Below, in pieces: positions 1 to 6,651 of a stretch of 33,263 nucleotides of DNA. The first letter of the stretch is position 1; every line of letters begins with the position of its first letter. The notes beneath the pieces are model-generated. The model saw only the letters and a list, made by a program, of their open reading frames with translations. It did not search any database and had not been told where the DNA came from. The stretch comes from Erysipelotrichaceae bacterium (lineage in GTDB: Bacteria; Bacillota_I; Bacilli_A; Erysipelotrichales; Erysipelotrichaceae): positions 1 to 33,263 of the forward strand of contig JANJWY010000046.1 in the NCBI GenBank assembly GCA_024709285.1, in the 5' to 3' direction. Both the position numbers and the translations under genes were made by a program.

Positions 1-2
1 AG

Positions 3-224
3 GAATTCATCGTAAATGAAGGATTTGTTGAATTAGATTTGGCACATGCTTCCCAATATGTTCTTACTCCGGTTAAAATATCGATATTTAGTGATTTTGG
101 CATGGTACTGTTGGGGGTCATCGCATTGCTGTCAGCTTTGATGATCTTGGTGTTTATTATGATGTCGTTAAAAATCCGCACATTGAAACGTCGGATAAGC
201 CGAAAAAATGAAATTGCCGCTTAG
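3..224 (+). CDS. C-terminal end of a membrane-anchored exported protein (partial)
   Basis: The reading frame is open from the left edge (first full codon at 3), so this is the 3' end of a longer gene. The visible 73 residues contain a short beta-rich stretch ending in HASQYVLT, then a hydrophobic segment of about 22 residues (GMVLLGVIALLSALMILVFI) and a basic cytoplasmic tail rich in K and R. The 'F.E..HAS.YVLT' pattern is common at the end of surface-protein domains in Firmicutes. I infer an extracytoplasmic protein held by a C-terminal membrane helix. The function cannot be told from this fragment. A TTG at 39 could be read as a start, but it lacks a ribosome-binding site and the frame continues upstream. 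Confidence 0.6.
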   Translation, partial: EFIVNEGFVELDLAHASQYVLTPVKISIFSDFGMVLLGVIALLSALMILVFIMMSLKIRTLKRRISRKNEIAA

Positions 225-234
225 CGGCTTTTTT
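216..234 (+). terminator. Short rho-independent terminator overlapping a stop codon
   Basis: GCCGC (216-220) pairs with GCGGC (224-228) around a 3-nt loop and is followed by a run of T. The TAG stop of the upstream gene (222-224) lies in the loop and start of the right arm. The stem is only 5 bp, so its strength is uncertain. Confidence 0.6.
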
Positions 235-236
235 CT

Positions 237-265
237 TTGACGAATGAATGATTATTGTTTATGAT
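237..265 (+). promoter_or_regulatory. Promoter of tex
   Basis: TTGACG (237-242), a 17-bp spacer and TATGAT (260-265) match a sigma-A promoter at 5/6 positions in each box. Transcription would begin near 272, giving a leader of about 18 nt with the Shine-Dalgarno GAAAGGTGG (275-283). This rules out the in-frame ATG at 248 as the start. Confidence 0.7.
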
Positions 266-289
266 GATATAGCTGAAAGGTGGATTCTT

Positions 290-2431
290 ATGGAACAACA
301 CTATCAATGGATTGCGAGTCAGCTGAATATCAGTGTCTTGCAGGTAAAAAGTACGCTTGACTTGCTTGAAGAGGGGAATACGGTCCCTTTTATAGCGCGA
401 TATCGCAAAGAAGCAACAAAAGGATTGGATGAAGAACAGATTCGTTCTATTTCCGAGCATTATCAATATCAGAAAAATCTGGCAAAACGAAAAGAAGATG
501 TTTTACGTCTGATTGCTCAGCAAGGCAAGATGACAGATGAAATTTTGGCTTCTGTCAATGGCTGTACGCAGCTTTCTGAAGTGGAGGATATTTATCGTCC
601 GTATCAGCAGAAACGCAAAACGAGGGCATCGGAAGCGATTGCCAATGGCTTGCAGGGTTTTGCGGATTGGATGATGAGTTTTCCTATGGAAGGCGAGGTC
701 AAAGAAAAGGCAAAAGAATATCTGAATGACAAAGTTGAGACTGTCATCGATGCGATTGCCGGTGCGCAGCACATTATTGCGGAAATCATAGCTGATGATC
801 CCGATCATCGGAAGATGATTCGTTATGCCATGTTAAAACAAGGGATGATCGTCAGTAAGTTCAAAAAAGGTGGAGTTGACGAACAACAGACCTATCGGAT
901 GTATTATGATTTCAGCGAACGCGTTTCAGCAATCGCGCCTCATCGGATCATGGCGATCAATCGAGGTGAGGAGGTAAAGGTTTTGAATGTGAGTCTTGTT
1001 TTTGAACAAGATATCATCATGGAGAAAATCATTGCCAAAGTAGTTAAAAACCGTAACAGTATTGCATCTTCCTATGTGATCGATGCCATCAAAGACGGTT
1101 GCAAGCGATTGGCATTTTCCCAATTGGAAAGAGAAATACGTAATCTGTTAAGTGAGAAAGCGCATGAACAGTCTATCGATGTATTTTCAAAGAATCTGGA
1201 ACGGCTGCTTGTCGTTCCGCCATTGAAAGATAAAATGATTCTGGGTGTCGATCCGGCGTATCGTACGGGATGCAAACTGGTCGTGATCGATCAGACCGGT
1301 AAAGTCTTGGATATTCGTGCCATTTATCCTCATCAGCCTGTCAACAAGCGCACAGAAGCCATGGATGAGTTATTGATGTTATGTAAGAAGTATCCCATCG
1401 ATATCATCGCTATCGGCAACGGAACTGCGTCTCGTGAAACAGAGACTCTGATCGCTGAGTTTATTGCTCAAAACAAACTGAATATAAGTTACACGATCGT
1501 TTCTGAAGCCGGCGCATCCGTATATTCTGCTTCTCCCTTAGCCAGAGCGGAATTTCCGGATTTACATGTTGAACAGCGTTCAGCAATTTCTATTGCCCGG
1601 CGAATTCTGGATCCTTTGGCAGAACTGATCAAAATCGATCCTCAATCAATCGGTGTCGGACAGTATCAGCACGATTTGCCGGTCAGCAGATTAAAAGAAC
1701 GCCTGGATTTCACTGTATCGAAAACAGTCAATCGCGTCGGTGTTGATTTAAATACGGCATCACAAGAATTACTTACTCATATTTCCGGTCTTAACAAAAC
1801 GATGGCCAAAAATATCGTCGAGTATCGTGATGAAAACGGCCGCTTCAAAGATCGCAGTCAATTATTGAAAGTGAAGGCAATCGGTGAGAAAGCATTTGTT
1901 CAGGCGGCCGGTTTCTTGAGAATCAAAGAAGGGAAGAATTGGCTCGATGAAACAGCAATTCACCCGGAAAGCTATCCTATCGTCGAGCAATTGATGAAAC
2001 AGCTGGAACTGCAAAATGCTTCGGAAGAACAACGTATATCAAAGCTTAAAAGTGTAAATATTACTCAAACGGCCAAAGCGCTTAACAGTGATGAATATAC
2101 GGTTTCGGATATCATTGCCACATTGTTATCGCCAAAACGTGATTATCGTGATCAATATGACGGACCATTATTGAGAAAGGATATTTTGACTCTCAATGAT
2201 CTGAAAGAAGGCATGAGGTTGGAAGGGGTCGTACGTAACATCGTCGACTTTGGCGTATTTGTTGACATCGGACTGAAAAACGACGGTCTTGTTCACATCT
2301 CAAAATTAAGTAATAATCGGGTGCGCCATCCTTTGGATATCGTATCAATCGGTGATATCGTTACGGTAACCGTTATTGGTATCGACTTTTTACGAAACAA
2401 AGTTCAGCTTTCGCTGATCAATGAACAATGA
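290..2431 (+). CDS. tex: Tex family RNA-binding transcription accessory protein
   Basis: This 713-residue protein has the full Tex architecture: an N-terminal helical region, a YqgF/RNase H-like fold with ILGVDPAYRTGCK at about residues 316-328, tandem helix-hairpin-helix motifs at about 484-545 (VDLNTASQELLTHISGLN, then the IGEKAF hairpin), and a C-terminal S1 domain at about 637-700 (GVVRNIVDFGVFVDIG). The family usually has 710-780 residues, so this copy is complete. Tex is a cytoplasmic nucleic-acid-binding protein related to eukaryotic Spt6 and linked to transcription and tolerance of RNA-polymerase stress. The start at 290 is chosen because GAAAGGTGG lies 6 nt upstream and the earlier ATG falls before the promoter -10. 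The stop overlaps the next gene by ATGA, so the two are probably co-translated. Confidence 0.95.
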   Translation: MEQHYQWIASQLNISVLQVKSTLDLLEEGNTVPFIARYRKEATKGLDEEQIRSISEHYQYQKNLAKRKEDVLRLIAQQGKMTDEILASVNGCTQLSEVEDIYRPYQQKRKTRASEAIANGLQGFADWMMSFPMEGEVKEKAKEYLNDKVETVIDAIAGAQHIIAEIIADDPDHRKMIRYAMLKQGMIVSKFKKGGVDEQQTYRMYYDFSERVSAIAPHRIMAINRGEEVKVLNVSLVFEQDIIMEKIIAKVVKNRNSIASSYVIDAIKDGCKRLAFSQLEREIRNLLSEKAHEQSIDVFSKNLERLLVVPPLKDKMILGVDPAYRTGCKLVVIDQTGKVLDIRAIYPHQPVNKRTEAMDELLMLCKKYPIDIIAIGNGTASRETETLIAEFIAQNKLNISYTIVSEAGASVYSASPLARAEFPDLHVEQRSAISIARRILDPLAELIKIDPQSIGVGQYQHDLPVSRLKERLDFTVSKTVNRVGVDLNTASQELLTHISGLNKTMAKNIVEYRDENGRFKDRSQLLKVKAIGEKAFVQAAGFLRIKEGKNWLDETAIHPESYPIVEQLMKQLELQNASEEQRISKLKSVNITQTAKALNSDEYTVSDIIATLLSPKRDYRDQYDGPLLRKDILTLNDLKEGMRLEGVVRNIVDFGVFVDIGLKNDGLVHISKLSNNRVRHPLDIVSIGDIVTVTVIGIDFLRNKVQLSLINEQ

Positions 2432-2961
2432 ACGAACGTTTAAACAACATTTTTGCCTTATCTGGCACAGAAAATTTAAGGATAAGAAGGGCTGAAAACG
2501 CGGACATTCAAATCTTACAGGGAATTTGTGATGCTTGGATTGAAAAAGGGTTCTTTGAGGGGGATACTTTGCCGTGTGACTATGTTGAACAGTGTTTGAA
2601 AGCTGGTGATTTACCACCCATCAGCAATGCAGATAAAGAAAACTATGCTCTGTTCGCTGTTGAAAATGATGATAAAATCATTGGACTGTTTGATCTTTAT
2701 GATGGCTATCCCGAAGTGAATTCTGCTTGGATCAGTTTGTTTTTATTGGACATTGAATACAGAAGCAGAGGCATAGGTAAAAGACTGATTCGAGTGATAG
2801 CAGATGAATGTCGCAAAACCGGATTTAAATCACTAGGACTGGCTGTTTCCATGAATAACCGCATTGCTTTAAAATTCTGGGTCAACTCTGACTTTAAGGA
2901 AATTTCAGGGATTTACGGAGATTTGAAATATCCTGTCATGGGTTTAAAGATGAAACTATAA
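2428..2961 (+). CDS. GNAT family N-acetyltransferase
   Basis: This 177-residue protein carries the GNAT fold. The acetyl-CoA pyrophosphate-binding loop RSRGIGKRLI lies at about residues 114-123, preceded by the strand AWISLFLLDIEY and followed by a late motif (ALKFWVNSDFKEI) typical of the C-terminal half. It should transfer an acetyl group from acetyl-CoA to an amine, but the substrate cannot be read from the sequence. The start overlaps the tex stop (ATGA), there is no strong Shine-Dalgarno, and translation is probably coupled. A clear terminator follows. The protein could act on a small molecule, a peptide or a ribosomal protein. Confidence 0.85.
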   Translation: MNERLNNIFALSGTENLRIRRAENADIQILQGICDAWIEKGFFEGDTLPCDYVEQCLKAGDLPPISNADKENYALFAVENDDKIIGLFDLYDGYPEVNSAWISLFLLDIEYRSRGIGKRLIRVIADECRKTGFKSLGLAVSMNNRIALKFWVNSDFKEISGIYGDLKYPVMGLKMKL

Positions 2962-2986
2962 AACAGCACATACGTGCTGTTTTTTT
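2961..2986 (+). terminator. Bidirectional rho-independent terminator
   Basis: AAACAGCAC (2961-2969) pairs perfectly with GTGCTGTTT (2974-2982) around ATAC, followed by T6. The complement also ends in a T-run, so it can serve the convergent gene on the minus strand as well. Confidence 0.85.
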
Positions 2987-3015
2987 AATTATATCTCACC
3001 TTTAGAATGACTTTG

Positions 3016-3444
3016 TTATAGCTGATTCCTTAATTTCTTATATGTGTAGATACCGTGAATTCCGATAATGACTGTAAGTACATCGAAGATGATTATGCTG
3101 GCAAAAACGATGATTAAAGGCCATCCGGTTGCAGGAGTACTGCCATCCGCAATACCGGTCACCACAGCGACATACTGTCCGCCTACAAACATAACTACCA
3201 GCAATATGGCCATCGAGCAGATTCTCTTCTTGTAAATATTGGTTTTACAGGCAATCAGGGTCAGTATTCCGGTTCCTGCCAAAACGATCGGAAATATTTC
3301 CAAGGGGATCAGAAAGTCGATAATAAGCTTGCCTTCTTTGATTAAGTGAAATATTGAAAGAATCAACATAAAGACGATCGGTGCCAGAAGTAAAAATGTG
3401 CCAAGTAGCGTCGCAATCCGTAATGCCTGTTCTTTGAATTTCAT
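3016..3444 (-). CDS. Small four-helix membrane protein, unknown function
   Basis: This 142-residue protein is almost entirely hydrophobic, with four likely membrane segments at about residues 12-33, 44-64, 75-95 and 107-130. They are separated by short basic loops (KTNIYKKR, YTYKKLRN) that suggest cytoplasmic N and C ends. I do not recognise a named family. The ATG at 3444 is preferred over the in-frame ATG at 3459, because the bases between them form a GGAGGA Shine-Dalgarno with a 7-nt spacer before 3444. The gene stands alone, convergent with the GNAT gene, and has its own extended -10 promoter. Confidence 0.75.
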   Translation of the reverse strand: MKFKEQALRIATLLGTFLLLAPIVFMLILSIFHLIKEGKLIIDFLIPLEIFPIVLAGTGILTLIACKTNIYKKRICSMAILLVVMFVGGQYVAVVTGIADGSTPATGWPLIIVFASIIIFDVLTVIIGIHGIYTYKKLRNQL

Positions 3445-3505
3445 TTTTTGTTCCTCCATTGTTATTTGCTTCTACAAACAGAGGGTACTTACTTCTATCA
3501 TATAT

Positions 3506-3514
3506 ATTATAGCA
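3506..3514 (-). promoter_or_regulatory. Extended -10 promoter for the four-helix membrane protein
   Basis: On the minus strand the sequence reads TGCTATAAT, an extended -10 element. The -35 region at 17 bp is weak (TTATGA). It lies about 60 bp upstream of the chosen start. Confidence 0.55.
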
Positions 3515-3591
3515 CTTTTTTTCACAAATCATAAAGTTCTTCACTGATGGTTTTGTGTATTGCTTACTATTCTCTAAATCATTCAAATGTA

Positions 3592-3600
3592 TGGTATAAT
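3592..3600 (+). promoter_or_regulatory. Extended -10 promoter for the 51-residue membrane protein
   Basis: TGGTATAAT is an extended -10 element without a good -35. Transcription would start near 3607, leaving a leader of about 84 nt. The leader holds two TCATGAAA copies and a short GATTC/GAATC inverted repeat, with no stronger structure seen. Confidence 0.5.
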
Positions 3601-3690
3601 ATTAATGCAGTGATTCTCATGAAACACAATCATGAAAAAGAAAACGATTCGATATGAATCTGTTTTGATTCTCTAAAAGGAGGAGATAAA

Positions 3691-3846
3691 ATGAAGTTTA
3701 AAGGAAATCTTGGAATGACTCTATTGGCTGCCTGGCTTATAATTACCGGTGTCAATGCGTTAGTCGACCTGTCGATCCCATCATTTGGTGTCATTATGGG
3801 TGCATTGGCCATCGCATCCGGAATCTTGCTGATCATGCGCAAATAA
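3691..3846 (+). CDS. 51-residue membrane protein
   Basis: ATG at 3691 is preceded by the very strong Shine-Dalgarno AAAAGGAGG and opens a 51-codon frame ending with TAA at 3844-3846. The protein starts MKFKGNLGMT, has two hydrophobic segments (about residues 9-25 and 30-48) around a short VDLSIPS loop, and ends in IMRK. It is bounded by an extended -10 promoter upstream and a terminator directly after the stop, so it is a complete single-gene unit. I recall similar small two-helix proteins of unknown function in other bacteria, but I cannot name a family. No function is proposed. Confidence 0.75.
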   Translation: MKFKGNLGMTLLAAWLIITGVNALVDLSIPSFGVIMGALAIASGILLIMRK

Positions 3847-3847
3847 A

Positions 3848-3871
3848 AGCCGGGGAATACCCCGACTTTTT
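3848..3871. terminator. Bidirectional terminator between convergent genes
   Basis: AGCCGGGG (3848-3855) and CCCCGACT (3860-3867) form a hairpin with an AATA loop and T-rich flanks on both strands. On the plus strand there is one C-A mismatch. On the minus strand that position becomes a G-U pair, so the hairpin is stronger for the SRAP transcript. Confidence 0.8.
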
Positions 3872-3872
3872 A

Positions 3873-4445
3873 CTAGAACAGACGTTGCTGAATCCGCATG
3901 GAAGAAATATCGAAATTCCACTTACGCGGCATCAGCACGGCATTATTTTCTATATTGAAACTTAAGTAAGGATCGATTTCCTGTTTTTTAAGAAAAACCG
4001 GCTGACGATTATGGATAGCTTCAAAATCCGACTGTGCAGCCTGAGTCAATATGGCAAACATCGACTGATTATCCTTTATCTGATATATGCCAGCCATGTA
4101 TTGAACGGATTGATCTTTTAAGCGCACCAGATAGCGCTCTTTATGTTGATTCCACTCATAAAATCCGGATGCCAAGACGATGCAACGGTACTGCTCAAAA
4201 GAGGACTTGAAGAAAGGGCTGCTCGAAACAGTTTCCTGACGGGCATTAATGATCCGTCCTTTATCATCCCATTTGATAAATCCCCACTGCATCCCGGTCG
4301 TTACCAGGGATTCTTTTTTTATGATCACCAGTGAAGACTGAGTAGGGAAGACCTCTTTGGTCGAAAATTTTGTGCCCGGCTCTGCCTTGGCGACCCACTC
4401 TTGCATCTCCTCATCTTTTTCAACAAATAAATAACGTCCGCACAT
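3873..4445 (-). CDS. yedK: SRAP (YedK/HMCES-type) abasic-site processing protein
   Basis: This 190-residue protein begins MCGR, so Cys2 becomes the N-terminal nucleophile after Met removal, as SRAP proteins require. The other conserved active-site residues are present: N67 (INARQET), E97 (ASGFYEW) and H145 (IHNRQPV). HMCES and E. coli YedK form a thiazolidine crosslink between Cys2 and abasic sites in single-stranded DNA and shield them. The ATG at 4445 is chosen over an upstream TTG because it places Cys at position 2 and has GGGAG 7 nt upstream. It is shorter than E. coli YedK, which has 222 residues. It is the last gene of the polymerase operon, starting 2 nt after the preceding stop, which supports a role in DNA-damage tolerance. 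Confidence 0.92.
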   Translation of the reverse strand: MCGRYLFVEKDEEMQEWVAKAEPGTKFSTKEVFPTQSSLVIIKKESLVTTGMQWGFIKWDDKGRIINARQETVSSSPFFKSSFEQYRCIVLASGFYEWNQHKERYLVRLKDQSVQYMAGIYQIKDNQSMFAILTQAAQSDFEAIHNRQPVFLKKQEIDPYLSFNIENNAVLMPRKWNFDISSMRIQQRLF

Positions 4446-4447
4446 CT

Positions 4448-4687
4448 TCAATCTCCCTTCTCGATAAACCAGCGATCATCCTCAAGAAACAAATACCGGC
4501 TTACTCCTTGAATGATACACGTATACCGGACACCGGCCCCGCCGGCCTTCAGTGAAGCTGCCAAAGTCACCTGAGTAACCTTATCTATAGCATATTTTAC
4601 ACCATTTTTCCAAATGATGACCAACGGTTTGATTTTTCCGTCCGCCTGATGGTGCACGATCACATCTACATACATTTTACCTGCCAT
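4448..4687 (-). CDS. 79-residue unknown protein of the Y-polymerase cassette
   Basis: The gene sits between the polymerase (2-nt gap) and the SRAP gene (2-nt gap), so it is surely co-transcribed. The protein is predicted soluble and beta-rich: VDVIVHHQADGKIKPLVIIW, then a KYAIDKVTQV strand, an AASLKAGGAGVRYTC stretch with a GG turn, and a C-terminal FLEDDRWFIEK. The order suggests a small beta barrel or sheet domain. I recall similar short proteins beside Y-family polymerases in other Gram-positive bacteria (the DUF6504 proteins of actinobacteria have a comparable place), but I cannot confirm homology. A polymerase accessory or DNA-binding role is inference from position only. A second ATG four codons in is an alternative start. 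Confidence 0.7.
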   Translation of the reverse strand: MAGKMYVDVIVHHQADGKIKPLVIIWKNGVKYAIDKVTQVTLAASLKAGGAGVRYTCIIQGVSRYLFLEDDRWFIEKGD

Positions 4688-4689
4688 CT

Positions 4690-5943
4690 CTATTCACCCG
4701 CCTTAAAATAACCCTCCGGAAAGATGACATGCTCTCCCTTGGGATTAAACCCGCTCAATAACGTATCTGACTTCATACAACCCCGCTGAATCCGATAAAA
4801 ACCAAACCGCTGACGTACCTGATCAAACGCCTTATCAATGGCCGACTCACGCTCGCGCAAGGCCTGATCAGTAAAAAATGACAGCTGAACAGCACTGCTT
4901 CCGACACTCAAGTCACTGGCCTTGATACCGATGCTGCGCAACGGCTTAGAAAAATCAATGTTCTCGCGAAACAGCCGCATGGCACTCTGAGCGATCTCAC
5001 GGCTGATATCTGTGGGATACTCCAGTTTGCACTGCCGGGTGAAATGCTCAAGCTCATTGTCCCTGACATACACCGTCACCGTCGAACACTTAAACTGATG
5101 ATCCCGCAACCGGGCCGCCACACTCTCCGCAAGGACATGAGTAATGATACCGATATCCTGCCAAGTGGTCAAATCGCGCGGAGCCGTCGTGCTGTTACCG
5201 ATGGATTTGACATAGGGCTCATACAACTGCGGCAATACCGGACTGTGCTCCTCACCATTGGCAAAAATCCATATATATTCGCCCCATTTGCCCAACCGCC
5301 GCTTTAAAAATGCCAAATCGGCATTCGCCAGATCACCGATGGTATAAATCCCGTAACGATGGAGTTTTTTAGTCGTTGCATAACCCACATACAATAAATC
5401 ACTGACCGGTAAAGGGAAAACGATGTCTTTCATATTTTCACGTGTGATGACTGTCGTCGCATCCGGCTTTTTGTAATCCGAACCCAGCTTGGCAAACACC
5501 TTGTTAAAACTGACACCGACCGAAGCGGTGATCCCCAACTCCTGACGGATCGTCTGCCGGATCTCATCCGCAATTTTCTTGCCATCCCCAAACAAATGCA
5601 CGCTGCCCGTCACATCCAGCCAAGCCTCATCAATCCCGAAAGACTCGATGCGATCGGTGTAACGGGAAAAAATATCCCTCACCTTCTGTGAAAAACGCAT
5701 ATAGAGACTGAAGCGGGGAGGAACGACGATCAATCCCGGACATTTGGACATGGCCTGCCAAATCGCTTCACCGGTTTTGATATCATACTTCTTTGCCGGC
5801 TGATTTTTTGCTAAAATGATACCGTGACGTTTTTCGATGTCACCGCCCACCGCCATCGGCACATTGCGCAGAGAAGGATTGTAAAGACATTCCACCGAGG
5901 CATAAAAACTATTCAAGTCACAATGCAAAATGACTCGTTCCAT
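4690..5943 (-). CDS. dinB: Y-family DNA polymerase (Pol IV / UmuC-like)
   Basis: This 417-residue translesion polymerase has its palm carboxylates intact: D9 in HCDLNSFYASVE and D105-E106 in SFGIDEAWLD, with Y14 in the usual steric-gate position. The little-finger domain follows, and QLSFF at residues 353-357 matches the beta-clamp-binding consensus. The C-terminal tail (FNPKGEHVIFP) is typical of the clostridial DinB/UmuC-like branch. The ATG at 5943 is chosen because AAGGAG lies 8 nt upstream; the GTG three codons earlier overlaps that site. It is the first gene of a three-gene operon with the 79-residue protein and SRAP, divergent from a LexA-like repressor that probably controls it. Confidence 0.95.
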   Translation of the reverse strand: MERVILHCDLNSFYASVECLYNPSLRNVPMAVGGDIEKRHGIILAKNQPAKKYDIKTGEAIWQAMSKCPGLIVVPPRFSLYMRFSQKVRDIFSRYTDRIESFGIDEAWLDVTGSVHLFGDGKKIADEIRQTIRQELGITASVGVSFNKVFAKLGSDYKKPDATTVITRENMKDIVFPLPVSDLLYVGYATTKKLHRYGIYTIGDLANADLAFLKRRLGKWGEYIWIFANGEEHSPVLPQLYEPYVKSIGNSTTAPRDLTTWQDIGIITHVLAESVAARLRDHQFKCSTVTVYVRDNELEHFTRQCKLEYPTDISREIAQSAMRLFRENIDFSKPLRSIGIKASDLSVGSSAVQLSFFTDQALRERESAIDKAFDQVRQRFGFYRIQRGCMKSDTLLSGFNPKGEHVIFPEGYFKAGE

Positions 5944-5963
5944 ACATATCACTCCTTACCTAT

Positions 5964-5992
5964 ATTTTACTTGAAAATAATTCAAGTAGCAA
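5964..5992 (-). promoter_or_regulatory. Promoter of the polymerase operon
   Basis: On the minus strand TTGCTA (5992-5987), a 17-bp spacer and TAAAAT (5969-5964) form a sigma-A promoter. Operator 1 fills the spacer and reaches the edge of both boxes, so a bound repressor would exclude RNA polymerase. Confidence 0.7.
5969..5987. promoter_or_regulatory. Operator 1 of the LexA-like repressor
   Basis: ACTTGAAAATAATTCAAGT is a 19-bp inverted repeat with perfect 7-bp arms (ACTTGAA/TTCAAGT) and a 5-bp A/T centre. The same arms recur 29 bp away in operator 2. Assignment to the neighbouring XRE/S24 protein is inference from position. Confidence 0.75.
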
Positions 5993-5997
5993 TAAAT

Positions 5998-6016
5998 ACT
6001 TGAAAAATATTCAAGT
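5998..6016. promoter_or_regulatory. Operator 2 of the LexA-like repressor
   Basis: ACTTGAAAAATATTCAAGT has the same 7-bp arms and 5-bp spacing as operator 1. It covers the -35 box and most of the spacer of the repressor gene's own promoter, which implies autoregulation. Confidence 0.75.
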
Positions 6017-6028
6017 AATTGCTATGAT
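6000..6028 (+). promoter_or_regulatory. Promoter of the LexA-like repressor gene
   Basis: TTGAAA (6000-6005), a 17-bp spacer and TATGAT (6023-6028) match 5/6 in each box. The start of transcription would fall near 6035, so the mRNA leader is only about 10 nt and begins with the GGGTGA Shine-Dalgarno (6035-6040). Confidence 0.7.
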
Positions 6029-6044
6029 ATAGTCGGGTGATACT

Positions 6045-6641
6045 ATGACACTAAAAGACCGTCTGAGACAGCTCCGTAAAAAAGCCGGTTATTCCCAGGA
6101 AGAGCTGGCCAAGCGCTTTGGCTATAAGTCGTTTACAACGATTCAAAAATGGGAAGACGGCACTTCGACACCGCCGATGTCCGTTTTGCAACAGTTGGCC
6201 GCATTGTATCATGTTTCTTTTCAGCAGCTGCTGGGAGAAAATGATACGCTGGTATCCATTCCGGTCTTGGGTGTGGTCCGGGGCGGATTGCCAATCGATG
6301 CTTACGAACAGGAAATTGACAGTTATCCGACCGCAGTCGATGAACCGGGAGAGTACTTCTATTTGCGCGTTGTCGGTGATTCGATGATCAATGCCCGGAT
6401 TTTCGAAGGGGATGATGTTTTTGTCCGACGCCAGTCATCCGTTGCGCAAGGCGATATTGCTGTCATCATGATTGAGGACGAAGCAACCCTCAAGCGGGTG
6501 TATTTCAAAGAGAATCAGCTGATTTTGCAACCGGAAAACGATAAATATGAGCCAATGACCTTTACGCCTGAGCAAATTGAGCAAAAACGTATCATGATCA
6601 TCGGTAAAGTATTGCACAACCGCATATCATTTACAAAATAG
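6045..6641 (+). CDS. XRE/S24 LexA-like repressor
   Basis: This 198-residue protein has an N-terminal XRE-type helix-turn-helix (residues about 4-62; SQEELAKRFGYKSFTTIQKWE) and a C-terminal S24 peptidase domain. The catalytic pair is S113 (VVGDSM) and K150 (ATLKRVYF). LexA-type repressors cleave themselves at Ala-Gly or Cys-Gly when RecA filaments form. Here the aligned site reads VVRGGLPI, so the dipeptide is Gly80-Gly81. The gene faces the Y-polymerase operon across two matching operators, so it most likely represses both. It is not orthodox LexA, whose N-terminal domain is a winged helix. MscS follows after 10 nt with a Shine-Dalgarno overlapping this stop codon. Confidence 0.9.
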   Translation: MTLKDRLRQLRKKAGYSQEELAKRFGYKSFTTIQKWEDGTSTPPMSVLQQLAALYHVSFQQLLGENDTLVSIPVLGVVRGGLPIDAYEQEIDSYPTAVDEPGEYFYLRVVGDSMINARIFEGDDVFVRRQSSVAQGDIAVIMIEDEATLKRVYFKENQLILQPENDKYEPMTFTPEQIEQKRIMIIGKVLHNRISFTK

Positions 6642-6651
6642 GAGATATAAA

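Noticed and set aside
248..289. Upstream ATG giving Tex 14 extra residues
   Set aside because: It lies upstream of the promoter -10 box, and the extension is not preceded by a ribosome-binding site.
3245..3586. 113-codon minus-strand frame overlapping the four-helix membrane protein
   Set aside because: It overlaps a better-supported gene that has a clear ribosome-binding site, and it would begin upstream of the likely promoter.
3619..3657. Short 12-codon frame (MKHNHEKENDSI) in the leader of the 51-residue protein, a possible leader peptide
   Set aside because: No Shine-Dalgarno precedes it and no attenuator hairpin follows it.
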